Part shown: positions 1 to 7,030 of the stretch, piece by piece
How the letters are laid out: each line of letters starts with the position of its first letter
How positions within the stretch are numbered: position 1 is the first letter of the stretch
Assembly (NCBI RefSeq): GCF_900105905.1
Contig: NZ_FNSV01000005.1
Span: 7,006,001 to 7,070,000 of the forward strand
DNA from: Rhodococcus koreensis
GTDB lineage: Bacteria > Actinomycetota > Actinomycetes > Mycobacteriales > Mycobacteriaceae
Direction: 5' to 3'
Length of the DNA: 64,000 nt
Position numbers and translations under genes: made by a program
The notes under the pieces: model-generated
Databases searched by the model: none
What the model saw: only the letters and a program-made list of their open reading frames with translations
What the model was told of the DNA's origin: nothing

Positions 1-767
1 ACTCCTGCGGGGAATGCGACGCCTGCCGGGCCGACGAGGAGCAGTACTGCGTCAACCGGGCGACCGGGACGTACAACGCCACGGGGCGCGACGGCGAGTG
101 GACGCAGGGCGGCTACTCGACGCACATCGTGGTGACGGAACACTTTGTCCTGTCCATCCCGGACGGTCTGGAACTGGACGTCGCGGCGCCGCTGCTGTGC
201 GCGGGCATCACGTTGTACTCACCACTCGCCCACTGGGGCGCCGGACCGGGCAAGAAGGTCGCGGTCATCGGGATGGGCGGTCTCGGACACGTCGGCGTGA
301 AGATCGCACATGCGATGGGCGCCGACGTCACCGTGCTCAGCCAGTCGCTCGGCAAGAAGGACGACGGCCTGAAATTCGGCGCCGGCCACTACTACGCCAC
401 CTCGGATCCGGGCACGTTCGCGCAGTTGCGCGGACAGTTCGACCTCATCGTCAACACGGTGTCGGTGAATCTCGACATCGACGCGTACATGTCCATGCTC
501 GCGATCAACGGCACACTCGTCGAACTGGGGTTGCCGGAGAAGCCGATCGAGGTGCGCGCGTTCAGCCTCGCCGCGAACCGCCGCAGCCTGGCCGGTTCGA
601 TGGTGGGCGGCATCGCTCAGACGCAGGAGATGCTGAACTTCTGCGCCGAACACGGAATCGGCGCCGAGATCGAGGTGATCTCGGCGGACCAGATCGACGG
701 CGCCTACGACCGCGTGGTCGGCAGCGACGTGCGGTACCGATTCGTGATCGACACGGCAACGATCTGA
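1..767 (+). CDS. Zinc-dependent alcohol dehydrogenase (CAD/YahK-like), 5' end outside window
   Basis: This is the C-terminal two thirds of a medium-chain NAD(P)-dependent alcohol/aldehyde dehydrogenase; the first complete codon is at base 3 and the start lies upstream of the window. The first visible residues hold the structural zinc ligands C-x2-C-x2-C-x7-C, followed by the Rossmann dinucleotide loop GMGGLGHVG and a typical C-terminal half ending RYRFVID. The spacing and the phrase EWTQGGYSTHIVV are characteristic of the cinnamyl-alcohol-dehydrogenase branch, which reduces a range of aldehydes with NADPH. The catalytic zinc ligands are in the missing part, so activity cannot be judged. The stop codon lies one base before the convergent sigma factor stop. 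Family assignment is secure; the physiological substrate is unknown. Confidence 0.9.
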   Translation, partial: SCGECDACRADEEQYCVNRATGTYNATGRDGEWTQGGYSTHIVVTEHFVLSIPDGLELDVAAPLLCAGITLYSPLAHWGAGPGKKVAVIGMGGLGHVGVKIAHAMGADVTVLSQSLGKKDDGLKFGAGHYYATSDPGTFAQLRGQFDLIVNTVSVNLDIDAYMSMLAINGTLVELGLPEKPIEVRAFSLAANRRSLAGSMVGGIAQTQEMLNFCAEHGIGAEIEVISADQIDGAYDRVVGSDVRYRFVIDTATI

Positions 768-768
768 C

Positions 769-1566
769 CTACGCGTCACCGAGTTGATCTCGCAGCGACG
801 CCAGGGTCTTCGCGAGCAGGCGGGACACGTGCATCTGCGAGATGCCGACGCGATCGGCGATCTGGGTCTGGGTCATGTTGCCGAAGAACCGCAGCATGAG
901 GACGGTCCGCTCCCGTTCGGGCAGTGACTGGAGCAGGGGGCGCAGGGTCTCGTGGTTCTCGACGTCGTCCATCGCGGCGTCGTAGTCGCCGAGCGTCTCC
1001 ACCATGGACAGCTCACCTGCCCGGTCCGACGACGTGTTGTCGACGGAGACGGTCTGGTAGGCGTTGCCGGCGAGCAGTCCCTGCGCCACCTCCTCCTGTT
1101 CGAGGTCCAGGTGCTCGGCGAGTTCGCTGACGGTGGGGGCGTGGCCGAGGCTCTGCGACAGTTCGGCGACGGCCTGGCTGAGCGCGAGATGCAGTTCCTT
1201 CATCCGGCGGGGGACGCGGACGGCCCACCCGGTGTCGCGGAAATGCCGCCGGACCTCGCCCATGATGGTGGGAACGGCGAACGACACGAAGTCCGATCCG
1301 CGCTCCACGTCGAACCGGTCCACGGAGTTGACCAGGCCGAGGCGCGCGACCTGCACCAGATCGTCGTGCGCCTCGCCGCGGCCGTCGAAGCGGCGGGCGA
1401 TGTGCTCGGCCAGTGGCAGGCAGCGAGTCACGACGGCGTCGCGCAGTCTGCTGCGCCGGGGGTCGTCCTCATCGAGGGCTGCCATCTGTTGAAACAGTGC
1501 TGTGACGTCCTGATACTCGTCCGGCCAACGGGCCGTGTGCCCCCCACTGTGAGTATGGGACGTCAC
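769..1566 (-). CDS. sigF: RNA polymerase sigma factor, SigF/SigB family (general stress)
   Basis: Group 3 sigma-70 factor of about 265 residues that directs RNA polymerase to stress promoters. Region 2 is visible as HDDLVQVARLGLVNSVDRF followed by FVSFAVPTIMGEVRRHFRD, and region 4 near the C-terminus contains the helix-turn-helix TQTQIADRVGISQMHVSRLL. The same frame is open much further upstream, but that part overlaps the anti-sigma gene and has no family similarity. I place the start at the GTG whose GTGA overlaps the anti-sigma stop codon, which gives the usual SigF length (about 260) and translational coupling. The order anti-sigma then sigF matches usfX-sigF of mycobacteria. A SigF-type promoter ahead of the anti-sigma gene suggests autoregulation. 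Confidence 0.93.
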   Translation of the reverse strand: MTSHTHSGGHTARWPDEYQDVTALFQQMAALDEDDPRRSRLRDAVVTRCLPLAEHIARRFDGRGEAHDDLVQVARLGLVNSVDRFDVERGSDFVSFAVPTIMGEVRRHFRDTGWAVRVPRRMKELHLALSQAVAELSQSLGHAPTVSELAEHLDLEQEEVAQGLLAGNAYQTVSVDNTSSDRAGELSMVETLGDYDAAMDDVENHETLRPLLQSLPERERTVLMLRFFGNMTQTQIADRVGISQMHVSRLLAKTLASLRDQLGDA

Positions 1567-1997
1567 AGACTCAGGCCATTCTTCACCTTGGTGAATTCCA
1601 TGGTGGTGACGAAACCCGCGGTGGAAGGGTCGGGCTCCTGTTTCAGGTCGAGCGAATCGGTGAGGGCGTTGAGGACGTGCCAGGCGAACGAACGCTCGCC
1701 GAGGGAGTCGACCGAGGTGGTGGTGCTCGACACGTCGACTCGCAAGGTGCCGTCGAGAAATTGCAGCCGGCACACCAGAAGTGCATCCGGTGTCGCGCGG
1801 ACGATCAGCTGGGTACAGATCTCGTCCATGGCCAGTTTGATGTCGGCGATGGAGTCGAGGTCGAAGTCTTCGTGGATGGCAACGGTAGCTGCCAGGGCGC
1901 GCAGTACGGAGAGCTGATCGGGCGTTGCTCGCACGCGCAGTTCGACGACGGGATGTGTGTGATCCTGGTCGGGTTCGATTGTCTTGGCGATGGCCAT
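1563..1997 (-). CDS. Anti-sigma factor, RsbW/UsfX-type histidine-kinase-like ATPase
   Basis: This 144-residue protein has the compact HATPase_c fold of anti-sigma factors that hold SigF inactive and release it when an unphosphorylated STAS antagonist binds. The segment SIADIKLAMDEICTQLIVRA sits where the N-box lies, but the canonical catalytic Asn is not obvious (CTQ in its place), a divergence I also expect for UsfX relatives. The C-terminal TAGFVTTMEFTKVK matches the end of the fold. It is the first gene of a two-gene operon and overlaps sigF by four bases. A STAS-domain protein 1.2 kb away is a candidate partner. Function is inferred from family and gene order. Confidence 0.88.
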   Translation of the reverse strand: MAIAKTIEPDQDHTHPVVELRVRATPDQLSVLRALAATVAIHEDFDLDSIADIKLAMDEICTQLIVRATPDALLVCRLQFLDGTLRVDVSSTTTSVDSLGERSFAWHVLNALTDSLDLKQEPDPSTAGFVTTMEFTKVKNGLSL

Positions 1998-2095
1998 GAG
2001 ACCTCCGGGTCGGGCGTTCCGTGCTGTCGGCGAGTGGTGGGTCGGCTCGCACTGCTGAAAAGTCAGGGTAGCGATCCGGCGACACCGCAGGTGGA

Positions 2096-2122
2096 ATACC
2101 GCAGAACAGGACCGATCAAACC
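2096..2122 (-). promoter_or_regulatory. Putative SigF promoter upstream of the anti-sigma/sigF operon
   Basis: On the minus strand GTTT (2121-2118) is followed after 16 bases by CGGTAT (2101-2096). This is one base from the published mycobacterial SigF consensus GTTT-N15-17-GGGTAT. It lies 99 bases ahead of the anti-sigma start codon, consistent with autoregulation. It is pattern-based only. Confidence 0.6.
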
Positions 2123-2213
2123 AGTCCGATCAGTACGTTTGCGCGGGTAGTGTTGGCGGCACGATCAGCGTTCCTGAGGCCCTCGGCAGGGTCATGATGG
2201 TCACGGGAGACGA

Positions 2214-2978
2214 GTGAGTGGGATGCCTGACGAGATTCACCTGCACACGTTGACGAGTGACGTCGATGCCGACGCGGTCACCGTTTCGCTCGACTCCGTG
2301 CTCGAATTGCTCGAGCCCGAGGACGAGTTCGAGGTCGCGCTGAACACGGTGTGCCGTCGGATCGTGTCGACGTTCCCGGGTGCGGCGATGGCCGGAGTCA
2401 CCGTTCTCCGGGCGACCGGTCCGGTGACGGCGGCGGCGACCTCGGACGACGTCGTGGCACTCGAGGAGTTGCAGTACCGCTTCGGTGAGGGTCCCGCGCT
2501 CGACGCGGTGCGCTCCCGTGAACCGGTGCGCGCCGACCGCGCCGCCGCGTACGAGAGGTGGCCGGCGTACGCCGCGAGTTCCGAACCGGCAGGCGTCCAC
2601 AGCTATCTGTCCGTGCCGCTGCCCGGCCCGGAGCAGTCGGCGGCACTGAATCTGTACGGACTGTTGCCGCACGCCTTCCACCGGATGGACGAGTCGGTGC
2701 TCGAGTTGCACGTCGAGGCGGCATCGGTCGCGGTGCGCAACGCGCGACGGTACGGCGAGGCGAGAAATCTGATCGAGCAACTTCGTATCGCACTTCGTTC
2801 CCGTTCCGTCATCGACCAGGCGAAGGGAATCGTGATGGCGTTGCGGGGTCTCGACGCCGAGACCGCATTCGATGTCCTCGTCACCCGTTCGCAGCGCGAG
2901 AACGTCAAACTTCGGGTGGTCGCAGAACGTGTCGTGGCGGCTGTTTCTGCCCGCACAACCGTGCATAACGGTTTGTAA
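2214..2978 (+). CDS. GAF-ANTAR domain protein (putative RNA-binding antiterminator)
   Basis: This 254-residue protein has an N-terminal GAF sensor domain (about residues 20-175, including YRFGEGPALDAVRSREPVRA and HSYLSVPL) and a C-terminal ANTAR domain (about 185-245, with SRSVIDQAKGIVMA and AFDVLVTRSQRENVKLR). ANTAR domains bind paired RNA hairpins and prevent transcription termination; GAF domains sense small ligands. I use the GTG start because GGGAG lies four bases ahead of it; the ATG three codons later is too far from that site. It reads away from the anti-sigma operon and probably belongs to the same stress-response neighbourhood. The RNA targets are unknown. Confidence 0.9.
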   Translation: MSGMPDEIHLHTLTSDVDADAVTVSLDSVLELLEPEDEFEVALNTVCRRIVSTFPGAAMAGVTVLRATGPVTAAATSDDVVALEELQYRFGEGPALDAVRSREPVRADRAAAYERWPAYAASSEPAGVHSYLSVPLPGPEQSAALNLYGLLPHAFHRMDESVLELHVEAASVAVRNARRYGEARNLIEQLRIALRSRSVIDQAKGIVMALRGLDAETAFDVLVTRSQRENVKLRVVAERVVAAVSARTTVHNGL

Positions 2979-3177
2979 ACGCTCACCAGGGCAAATGAGG
3001 GCCCCAGTATCTGTTATTTCCTTGTGACACATCACAGGCGGGAGTAGTCTCGAACCGAGGTTGAACACACAGCCGATGTCGGGAAGCGCTGCCGTAGCAG
3101 ACAGTGTCATGTGTCCGAGGTCGGGTCTGTCTGCAGGTGCTCCGCTTCCCCTCTCAATGTTCGAGATGGGGTGAGCC

Positions 3178-3645
3178 ATGTCTGTTGGTCAAGGGGTCCC
3201 AGAACCTGAAATGGCGTGTTCGGGCACGGAGTTCGGTACCACGTACAAGCCGAGAGTAACGCTCGCGGCCGTCGGTTCCGCTCCGACACGCTGTGCGAGC
3301 GCGGAATTCACTTCCGAGAGGCTCGGTTCCGGGGTGATGTTGGTAGGGGTGCGAGGCGAGATCGACCTGTTCAGTGCACCGGGGTTCCGTGATTACGTGT
3401 GCACGCGGATCTCGCCCGAGGGGCAGTTCATCCTCGACATGTCGAAGGTGGACTTCATCGGAACCGCGGGTCTGTCGGTGCTCGACACCGTTCACGAGAC
3501 GAACGTCCGGGACGGGCGGACGTGGGCGATGATCTGTGGCCGGCCGGTCTACCGGCTGCTCAGGGCGGCGGGCCAGGAGTCGAGCTTCCCCTGCTTCGCG
3601 TCCGTGGACAGCGCCCTCGGGGCCTGGCACGGCCGTACGGCGTAA
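3178..3645 (+). CDS. STAS-domain anti-sigma factor antagonist
   Basis: This 155-residue protein has an unstructured N-terminus of about 40 residues followed by a STAS domain. The domain shows GVRGEIDLFSAPGFRDYV, then ILDMSKVDFIGTAGLSVLDT, the loop that in SpoIIAA/RsbV carries the phosphorylated Ser. Here Thr occupies that place (IGTAGL instead of DSSGL). Such proteins bind RsbW-type anti-sigma factors and free the sigma factor when unphosphorylated. The anti-sigma/sigF pair 1.2 kb upstream makes that its likely partner, but many STAS paralogues exist in rhodococci, so the pairing is an inference. About 200 bases of noncoding sequence precede it, without a clear SigF promoter. Confidence 0.88.
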   Translation: MSVGQGVPEPEMACSGTEFGTTYKPRVTLAAVGSAPTRCASAEFTSERLGSGVMLVGVRGEIDLFSAPGFRDYVCTRISPEGQFILDMSKVDFIGTAGLSVLDTVHETNVRDGRTWAMICGRPVYRLLRAAGQESSFPCFASVDSALGAWHGRTA

Positions 3646-3651
3646 CCGGCC

Positions 3652-3684
3652 GAGCCGGCGCCCGAGTTCAGTGGGCGCCGGTTC
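3652..3684. terminator. Hairpin between convergent STAS and glycosyltransferase genes
   Basis: Bases 3652-3663 pair with 3673-3684 (12-bp GC-rich stem with one G-T pair, 9-base loop). There is no T-run. The position between two convergent genes suggests a bidirectional terminator; the right arm overlaps the end of the glycosyltransferase gene. Confidence 0.5.
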
Positions 3685-4966
3685 GACTCGTGCGCGGAGG
3701 GGCCGACACACAGCGCCCGTAGGCGCGGAGGGTGTCGGTGGCGACCCGGTCCCACGAATAGCGGGCGCGGGCGCGATCGCAGCCCGCCATGCCGTATCCC
3801 GTGCGCAGGGCGTCGTCGTCGAAGATCTGTCGCAGGGCCTCGGCCAGGCGGACCGGGTTGCGCGGGGAGATCAGGCGTCCGGTGATGCCGTCGACCACCG
3901 TGTCGCGCATGCCGCCGACGGCGGACGCGACCACCGGGGTGCCGCAGGCCATCGCCTCCAGCGGCACCATGCCGAACGGCTCGTACCACGGGGTGCACAC
4001 GACGGCGTCCGCCGAGCGCAGCAACGCGGGCATGGCGTTTCGCGGCACCCGCCCCACGATCCGTACCCGGTTGCGCACCTTCGTCTCACGGGCCAGCGTC
4101 AGCAGTCTGGACGCTTCGGGGTCGTCGGCGACGTCGTCTGCGGCCGGTCCGCCCGCGATGACGAGTTCGGTGTCGGGGAAGTGGGTGAGCGCCTCGATGG
4201 CAGTGTCGAAGCCCTTGCTCGGCGCCAGCCTGCCGACCATGACGAGGCGGTGGCGTTTGCCCTTCTCGTCGGCGCGGCCGTCGGGCGTGAACTCCTTGAC
4301 GTCGACGCCGGACGGAACGACGGACGTGCGCGAGCGGGGCAGGCCGAGGTGGGAGAGTTCGAAGACCTCGTCCGTGCACGTCGCCACCACACGGGTAGCG
4401 CCGCGGGCAATCAACTGCTCCAAGTGAATTCGGTTGTGGGTGCTCGACGTGTCGGCGTGCTCGAACCGTTGCTCGACCACTCCCAGTGCGTGGAACGTCT
4501 GGACCACCGGAATGCCGAGTGTGCGGGCCGCGAGTTGCGTCGCGATCCCGGACATCCAGTAGTGGGCGTGGACGATGTCGGGCCGCTCGGCCTCCCATTC
4601 GGCCTTCAGGAAGCTGCCGAATGCCCCCATCAGCGGCAGGATCTCGGCCTCCGGCATCGGCCGTGCGGGGCCGACCGGAACGTGCACGACGGTGTACCCG
4701 CCCGCGGTTGTGACCCGTGCCGGGGCGTCCTCGCTCTCCGCCCGCGTGTAGACCGTGACGTCGTGGCCCTCCCTCGTGAGGGCCGCCGACAGTTCGGCGA
4801 GATGAATGCTCTGCCCTCCGACTTCGGCGCCGTCCGACACGTCGAGGGGACTGGCGTTGGCGGAGACCATTGAAATCCGTAATCGTCTCGAGGTGCCGAC
4901 GGCGGTCGTTCTCATCGGCTGCCCGCCGCACACGGGAGGTCTGGGTTCGCGATGAATGGCCGTCAT
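3668..4966 (-). CDS. GT-B (GT4-type) glycosyltransferase
   Basis: This protein of about 432 residues belongs to the retaining GT4 family, which transfers a sugar from an NDP- or GDP-sugar to a lipid or small-molecule acceptor in the cytoplasm. The N-terminal half has GGQSIHLAELSAALTREGHDV and the HAHYWMSG acceptor-side motif. The C-terminal half has VGRLAPSKGFDTAIEAL and the donor-site E-x7-E motif EPFGMVPLEAMACGTPVV. The frame is open to 5014, but a SigF-like promoter lies between 5000 and 4976, so the ATG at 4966 is the furthest plausible start; a later ATG at 4915 is possible. It resembles MshA-type enzymes in layout, but the acceptor is not known. Confidence 0.88.
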   Translation of the reverse strand: MTAIHREPRPPVCGGQPMRTTAVGTSRRLRISMVSANASPLDVSDGAEVGGQSIHLAELSAALTREGHDVTVYTRAESEDAPARVTTAGGYTVVHVPVGPARPMPEAEILPLMGAFGSFLKAEWEAERPDIVHAHYWMSGIATQLAARTLGIPVVQTFHALGVVEQRFEHADTSSTHNRIHLEQLIARGATRVVATCTDEVFELSHLGLPRSRTSVVPSGVDVKEFTPDGRADEKGKRHRLVMVGRLAPSKGFDTAIEALTHFPDTELVIAGGPAADDVADDPEASRLLTLARETKVRNRVRIVGRVPRNAMPALLRSADAVVCTPWYEPFGMVPLEAMACGTPVVASAVGGMRDTVVDGITGRLISPRNPVRLAEALRQIFDDDALRTGYGMAGCDRARARYSWDRVATDTLRAYGRCVSAPPRTSRTGAH

Positions 4967-4975
4967 GCCACGGGG

Positions 4976-5000
4976 ATTCCCGAAGTTCGGGTTTGTAAAC
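4976..5000 (-). promoter_or_regulatory. Putative SigF promoter for the glycosyltransferase
   Basis: On the minus strand GTTT (5000-4997), 15 bases, then GGGAAT (4981-4976), one mismatch from the SigF consensus. The expected transcription start is within a few bases of the ATG at 4966, so the message would be almost leaderless, which agrees with the absence of a ribosome-binding site there. Confidence 0.55.
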
Positions 5001-5056
5001 CGACCGACTCGCATTCGGTCACGGGACGGGTGACACGAGCCGGCCGGTGTTGCGTT

Positions 5057-5212
5057 CTAGTACCAGCGACGCCTGCCGCCTACCGCACGCCCGGTCGCGC
5101 CGAGAATCCACAGGACCGCACCGATCACCACGAGGATGATGCCGATGGTCCAGAGCCAGTTGATGCCGGCCAGCCATCCGATCAGGAGCAAGATCAGTCC
5201 GAGCACGATCAT
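5057..5212 (-). CDS. Small two-helix membrane protein (DUF6131-like), 51 aa
   Basis: This short gene encodes a 51-residue protein beginning MIVLGLILLLIGWLAGINWL, with two hydrophobic helices separated by a tight turn and a basic tail GGRRRWY. The ATG at 5212 is preceded by a good ribosome-binding site, GAGGA, six bases away. It starts 16 bases after the stop of the DUF2231 gene on the same strand and is probably cotranscribed with it from the SigF-like promoter. Such tiny glycine/leucine-rich proteins are common in actinobacterial stress regulons; no function is established. Similarity to DUF6131 is from memory of that family. Confidence 0.8.
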   Translation of the reverse strand: MIVLGLILLLIGWLAGINWLWTIGIILVVIGAVLWILGATGRAVGGRRRWY

Positions 5213-5228
5213 GACGTTCCTCGATTCT

Positions 5229-5786
5229 TCATCCCACCGAAGTGAGGGGCGAGTCCGTTCGCGGACCCTCCCGCACCCCGTCGACCCCTGCGCCCATTGC
5301 GTAGGTCAGATGCCCGCCGAGCGCGCCGCCGATGCCGATCGCGAGGAGTCCCGCGGTGCTCGTGGCGACAGCGCGTCCGTCCGTCCCGTGTCTGCGGCGA
5401 AGGTAGGAGGCGAGCATGGCCACGACACCGATGGCGTTGGCCTCGGCGTGGATCAGTCCGACGCGGCGCTGAACGGTGTCGCGGTCGGCCCAATCCGCCC
5501 AGCCGGTCATCAGCGTCGGGGGAGTGGCGAGTAGTCCCAGGGCGATCAGCCTGCGTGCGCCGACGTGATCGCGGAATGCCAGATCGAAGATGCTCGCGCC
5601 GACCCACGCGCCGATGGGAATGCTGACGAGAACGGGATGCACGGGGTGCCCGAGCCAGGACCCGCGCAACAACGGGCCCGCGCCGGACGAACCGAGCGCC
5701 CCCTGGATCCGCTGCTGCAGAAACCGGCTGCCGCCGTCGAGGAATCCGGCGGCCTCCGCTTTCCGGAACACGCTCTCGAGGTTCAT
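5229..5786 (-). CDS. DUF2231 membrane protein
   Basis: This 185-residue protein carries the DUF2231 hallmark LGHPVHPVLVSIPIGAW, with four predicted membrane segments (around residues 45-70, 78-98, 115-130 and 143-167). The histidines in the first segment and at HAEAN may bind a metal or haem, but this is not known for the family. It is the first gene of a probable two-gene operon with the 51-residue membrane protein. A SigF-like promoter ends only about ten bases ahead of the ATG, so the transcript may be leaderless. Function unknown; a role in envelope stress is an inference from the promoter and neighbours. Confidence 0.85.
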   Translation of the reverse strand: MNLESVFRKAEAAGFLDGGSRFLQQRIQGALGSSGAGPLLRGSWLGHPVHPVLVSIPIGAWVGASIFDLAFRDHVGARRLIALGLLATPPTLMTGWADWADRDTVQRRVGLIHAEANAIGVVAMLASYLRRRHGTDGRAVATSTAGLLAIGIGGALGGHLTYAMGAGVDGVREGPRTDSPLTSVG

Positions 5787-5795
5787 GACATTCGA

Positions 5796-5820
5796 TTACC
5801 CACCGCGGCTCGAAGAAAAC
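5796..5820 (-). promoter_or_regulatory. Putative SigF promoter for the DUF2231 operon
   Basis: On the minus strand GTTT (5820-5817), 15 bases, then GGGTAA (5801-5796), one mismatch from the SigF consensus. It sits immediately ahead of the start codon at 5786. Confidence 0.62.
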
Positions 5821-5891
5821 CGGCCCGCCTTGTCGTCGGTGCAGGTCGGGCGTAGCGTCGGGACCACGTTCTCGAAGGTGAGGTGAGTGCA

Positions 5892-6113
5892 ATGAAACTC
5901 AATCTCTTCGCAGCTTGGGTCAGCTTCGCACTGGTTCTGCTCTCGGTGGTCTGTCTCGGCGGGTTCCTCGTCGCCGCGGGATCCGGGCAGGGCGGCTGGG
6001 CGGTGATCTCCGGGTCTCTGTGCGTCGTCGCACTGGCCGGAGCGATGGCGCTGTACGGCGGAACCGTGCGCCACGACCACAGGTTGCATCACGAATCGCC
6101 GCACCTCTTCTGA
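5892..6113 (+). CDS. Small membrane protein of unknown function
   Basis: This protein of 73 residues has two hydrophobic helices (AWVSFALVLLSVVCLGGFLV and a second around WAVISGSLCVVALAGAMALY) and a His-rich tail ending HDHRLHHESPHLF that might bind metal. The ATG at 5892 follows GAGGTGAG by four bases; a GTG three codons upstream (5883) is an alternative start. It is divergent from the DUF2231 gene and convergent with the polyphosphate kinase. I do not recognise the family. Confidence 0.7.
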   Translation: MKLNLFAAWVSFALVLLSVVCLGGFLVAAGSGQGGWAVISGSLCVVALAGAMALYGGTVRHDHRLHHESPHLF

Positions 6114-6134
6114 CTGCGGCGCTCCCGGTCGGCG

Positions 6135-6995
6135 TCAGGATTCCGCGAGCCGCCGCTTTTCCGCGTCGATGTCGAAAGTGGCGGGCGGCCAGTCGAGGTC
6201 GAGTTTCTCGAGTGCGTCGATCAGCAGTTCGGTGACCGCGAGCCGGCTGTACCACTTGCGGTCGCACGGAACCACGTGCCACGGCGCGTAGTCGGTCGAC
6301 GTCAGGTCGAGCATGGCCTGATACGCGTCCTGGTACGCCGGCCACAGCAAGCGCTCGTCGACGTCCGACGGGTTGTACTTCCAGTATTTGTCGCGGCGTT
6401 CCAGACGCTCGCGCAACCGCGACTTCTGCTCGTCGAGTGACACGAACATCGCGACCTTGACCAGGGTCGTGCCGCTCGCGACGAGTTCCTTCTCGAATTG
6501 ATTGATCTCGTCGTAGCGGCCGCTCCAGACTGCCTCGGGCACGAGATCGTGAACCCGGACCACTAGCACGTCCTCGTAATGCGACCGGTCGAACACGCCG
6601 AGTTGCCCGCCGCGGGGGACGGCCTTGCCGATCCGCCACAGGAAGTGGTGACGCTTCTCCTCGGGAGTGGGAACACCGAAGGAGGCGTGATCGACTCCCT
6701 GCGGGTCCACGTGCCCGATGACATGGCGGACCATCCCGCCCTTACCCGCGGTGTCCATACCCTGGAGCACGAGGAGCACCGACCGCCGGTCGCCGGATCG
6801 TCCGTTGGCGTAGAGCTTCTCCTGCAGGGCGGACAGCACCGCGCCGCGTTCCTCGAACAGCTGGACGCCGTCCGACTTGTCGCCGACGAATCCGGGTGTG
6901 CTCCCGCAGTCGAGTTCGGCGATCCGCCGACCCGGGTGTGACCGCAGGGCCTCGGTTGCCGGCGTCGTCCAGAATCCGCGTGCGTTCTCTGCCAT
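6135..6995 (-). CDS. ppk2: Polyphosphate kinase 2 family protein (PPK2)
   Basis: This 286-residue single-domain PPK2 transfers phosphate between polyphosphate and nucleoside mono- or diphosphates. Walker A is GMDTAGKGG (residues 79-87) and the Walker B-like motif is FDRSHYED (135-142); the lid region has RLERRDKYWKYNPSDVDER. The length fits a one-domain enzyme that uses AMP or ADP. Substrate class (AMP versus ADP/GDP) cannot be fixed by eye. It is divergent from the monooxygenase gene. There is no clear ribosome-binding site ahead of the ATG, so translation may be leaderless. Confidence 0.92.
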   Translation of the reverse strand: MAENARGFWTTPATEALRSHPGRRIAELDCGSTPGFVGDKSDGVQLFEERGAVLSALQEKLYANGRSGDRRSVLLVLQGMDTAGKGGMVRHVIGHVDPQGVDHASFGVPTPEEKRHHFLWRIGKAVPRGGQLGVFDRSHYEDVLVVRVHDLVPEAVWSGRYDEINQFEKELVASGTTLVKVAMFVSLDEQKSRLRERLERRDKYWKYNPSDVDERLLWPAYQDAYQAMLDLTSTDYAPWHVVPCDRKWYSRLAVTELLIDALEKLDLDWPPATFDIDAEKRRLAES

Positions 6996-7030
6996 GTACA
7001 GACAGTGCCACAGGAGCGTTACATGGAGGT

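Noticed and set aside
769..2085. Long version of the sigma factor (438 residues)
   Set aside because: The first 170 residues are another frame of the anti-sigma gene and upstream DNA; SigF proteins are about 260 residues.
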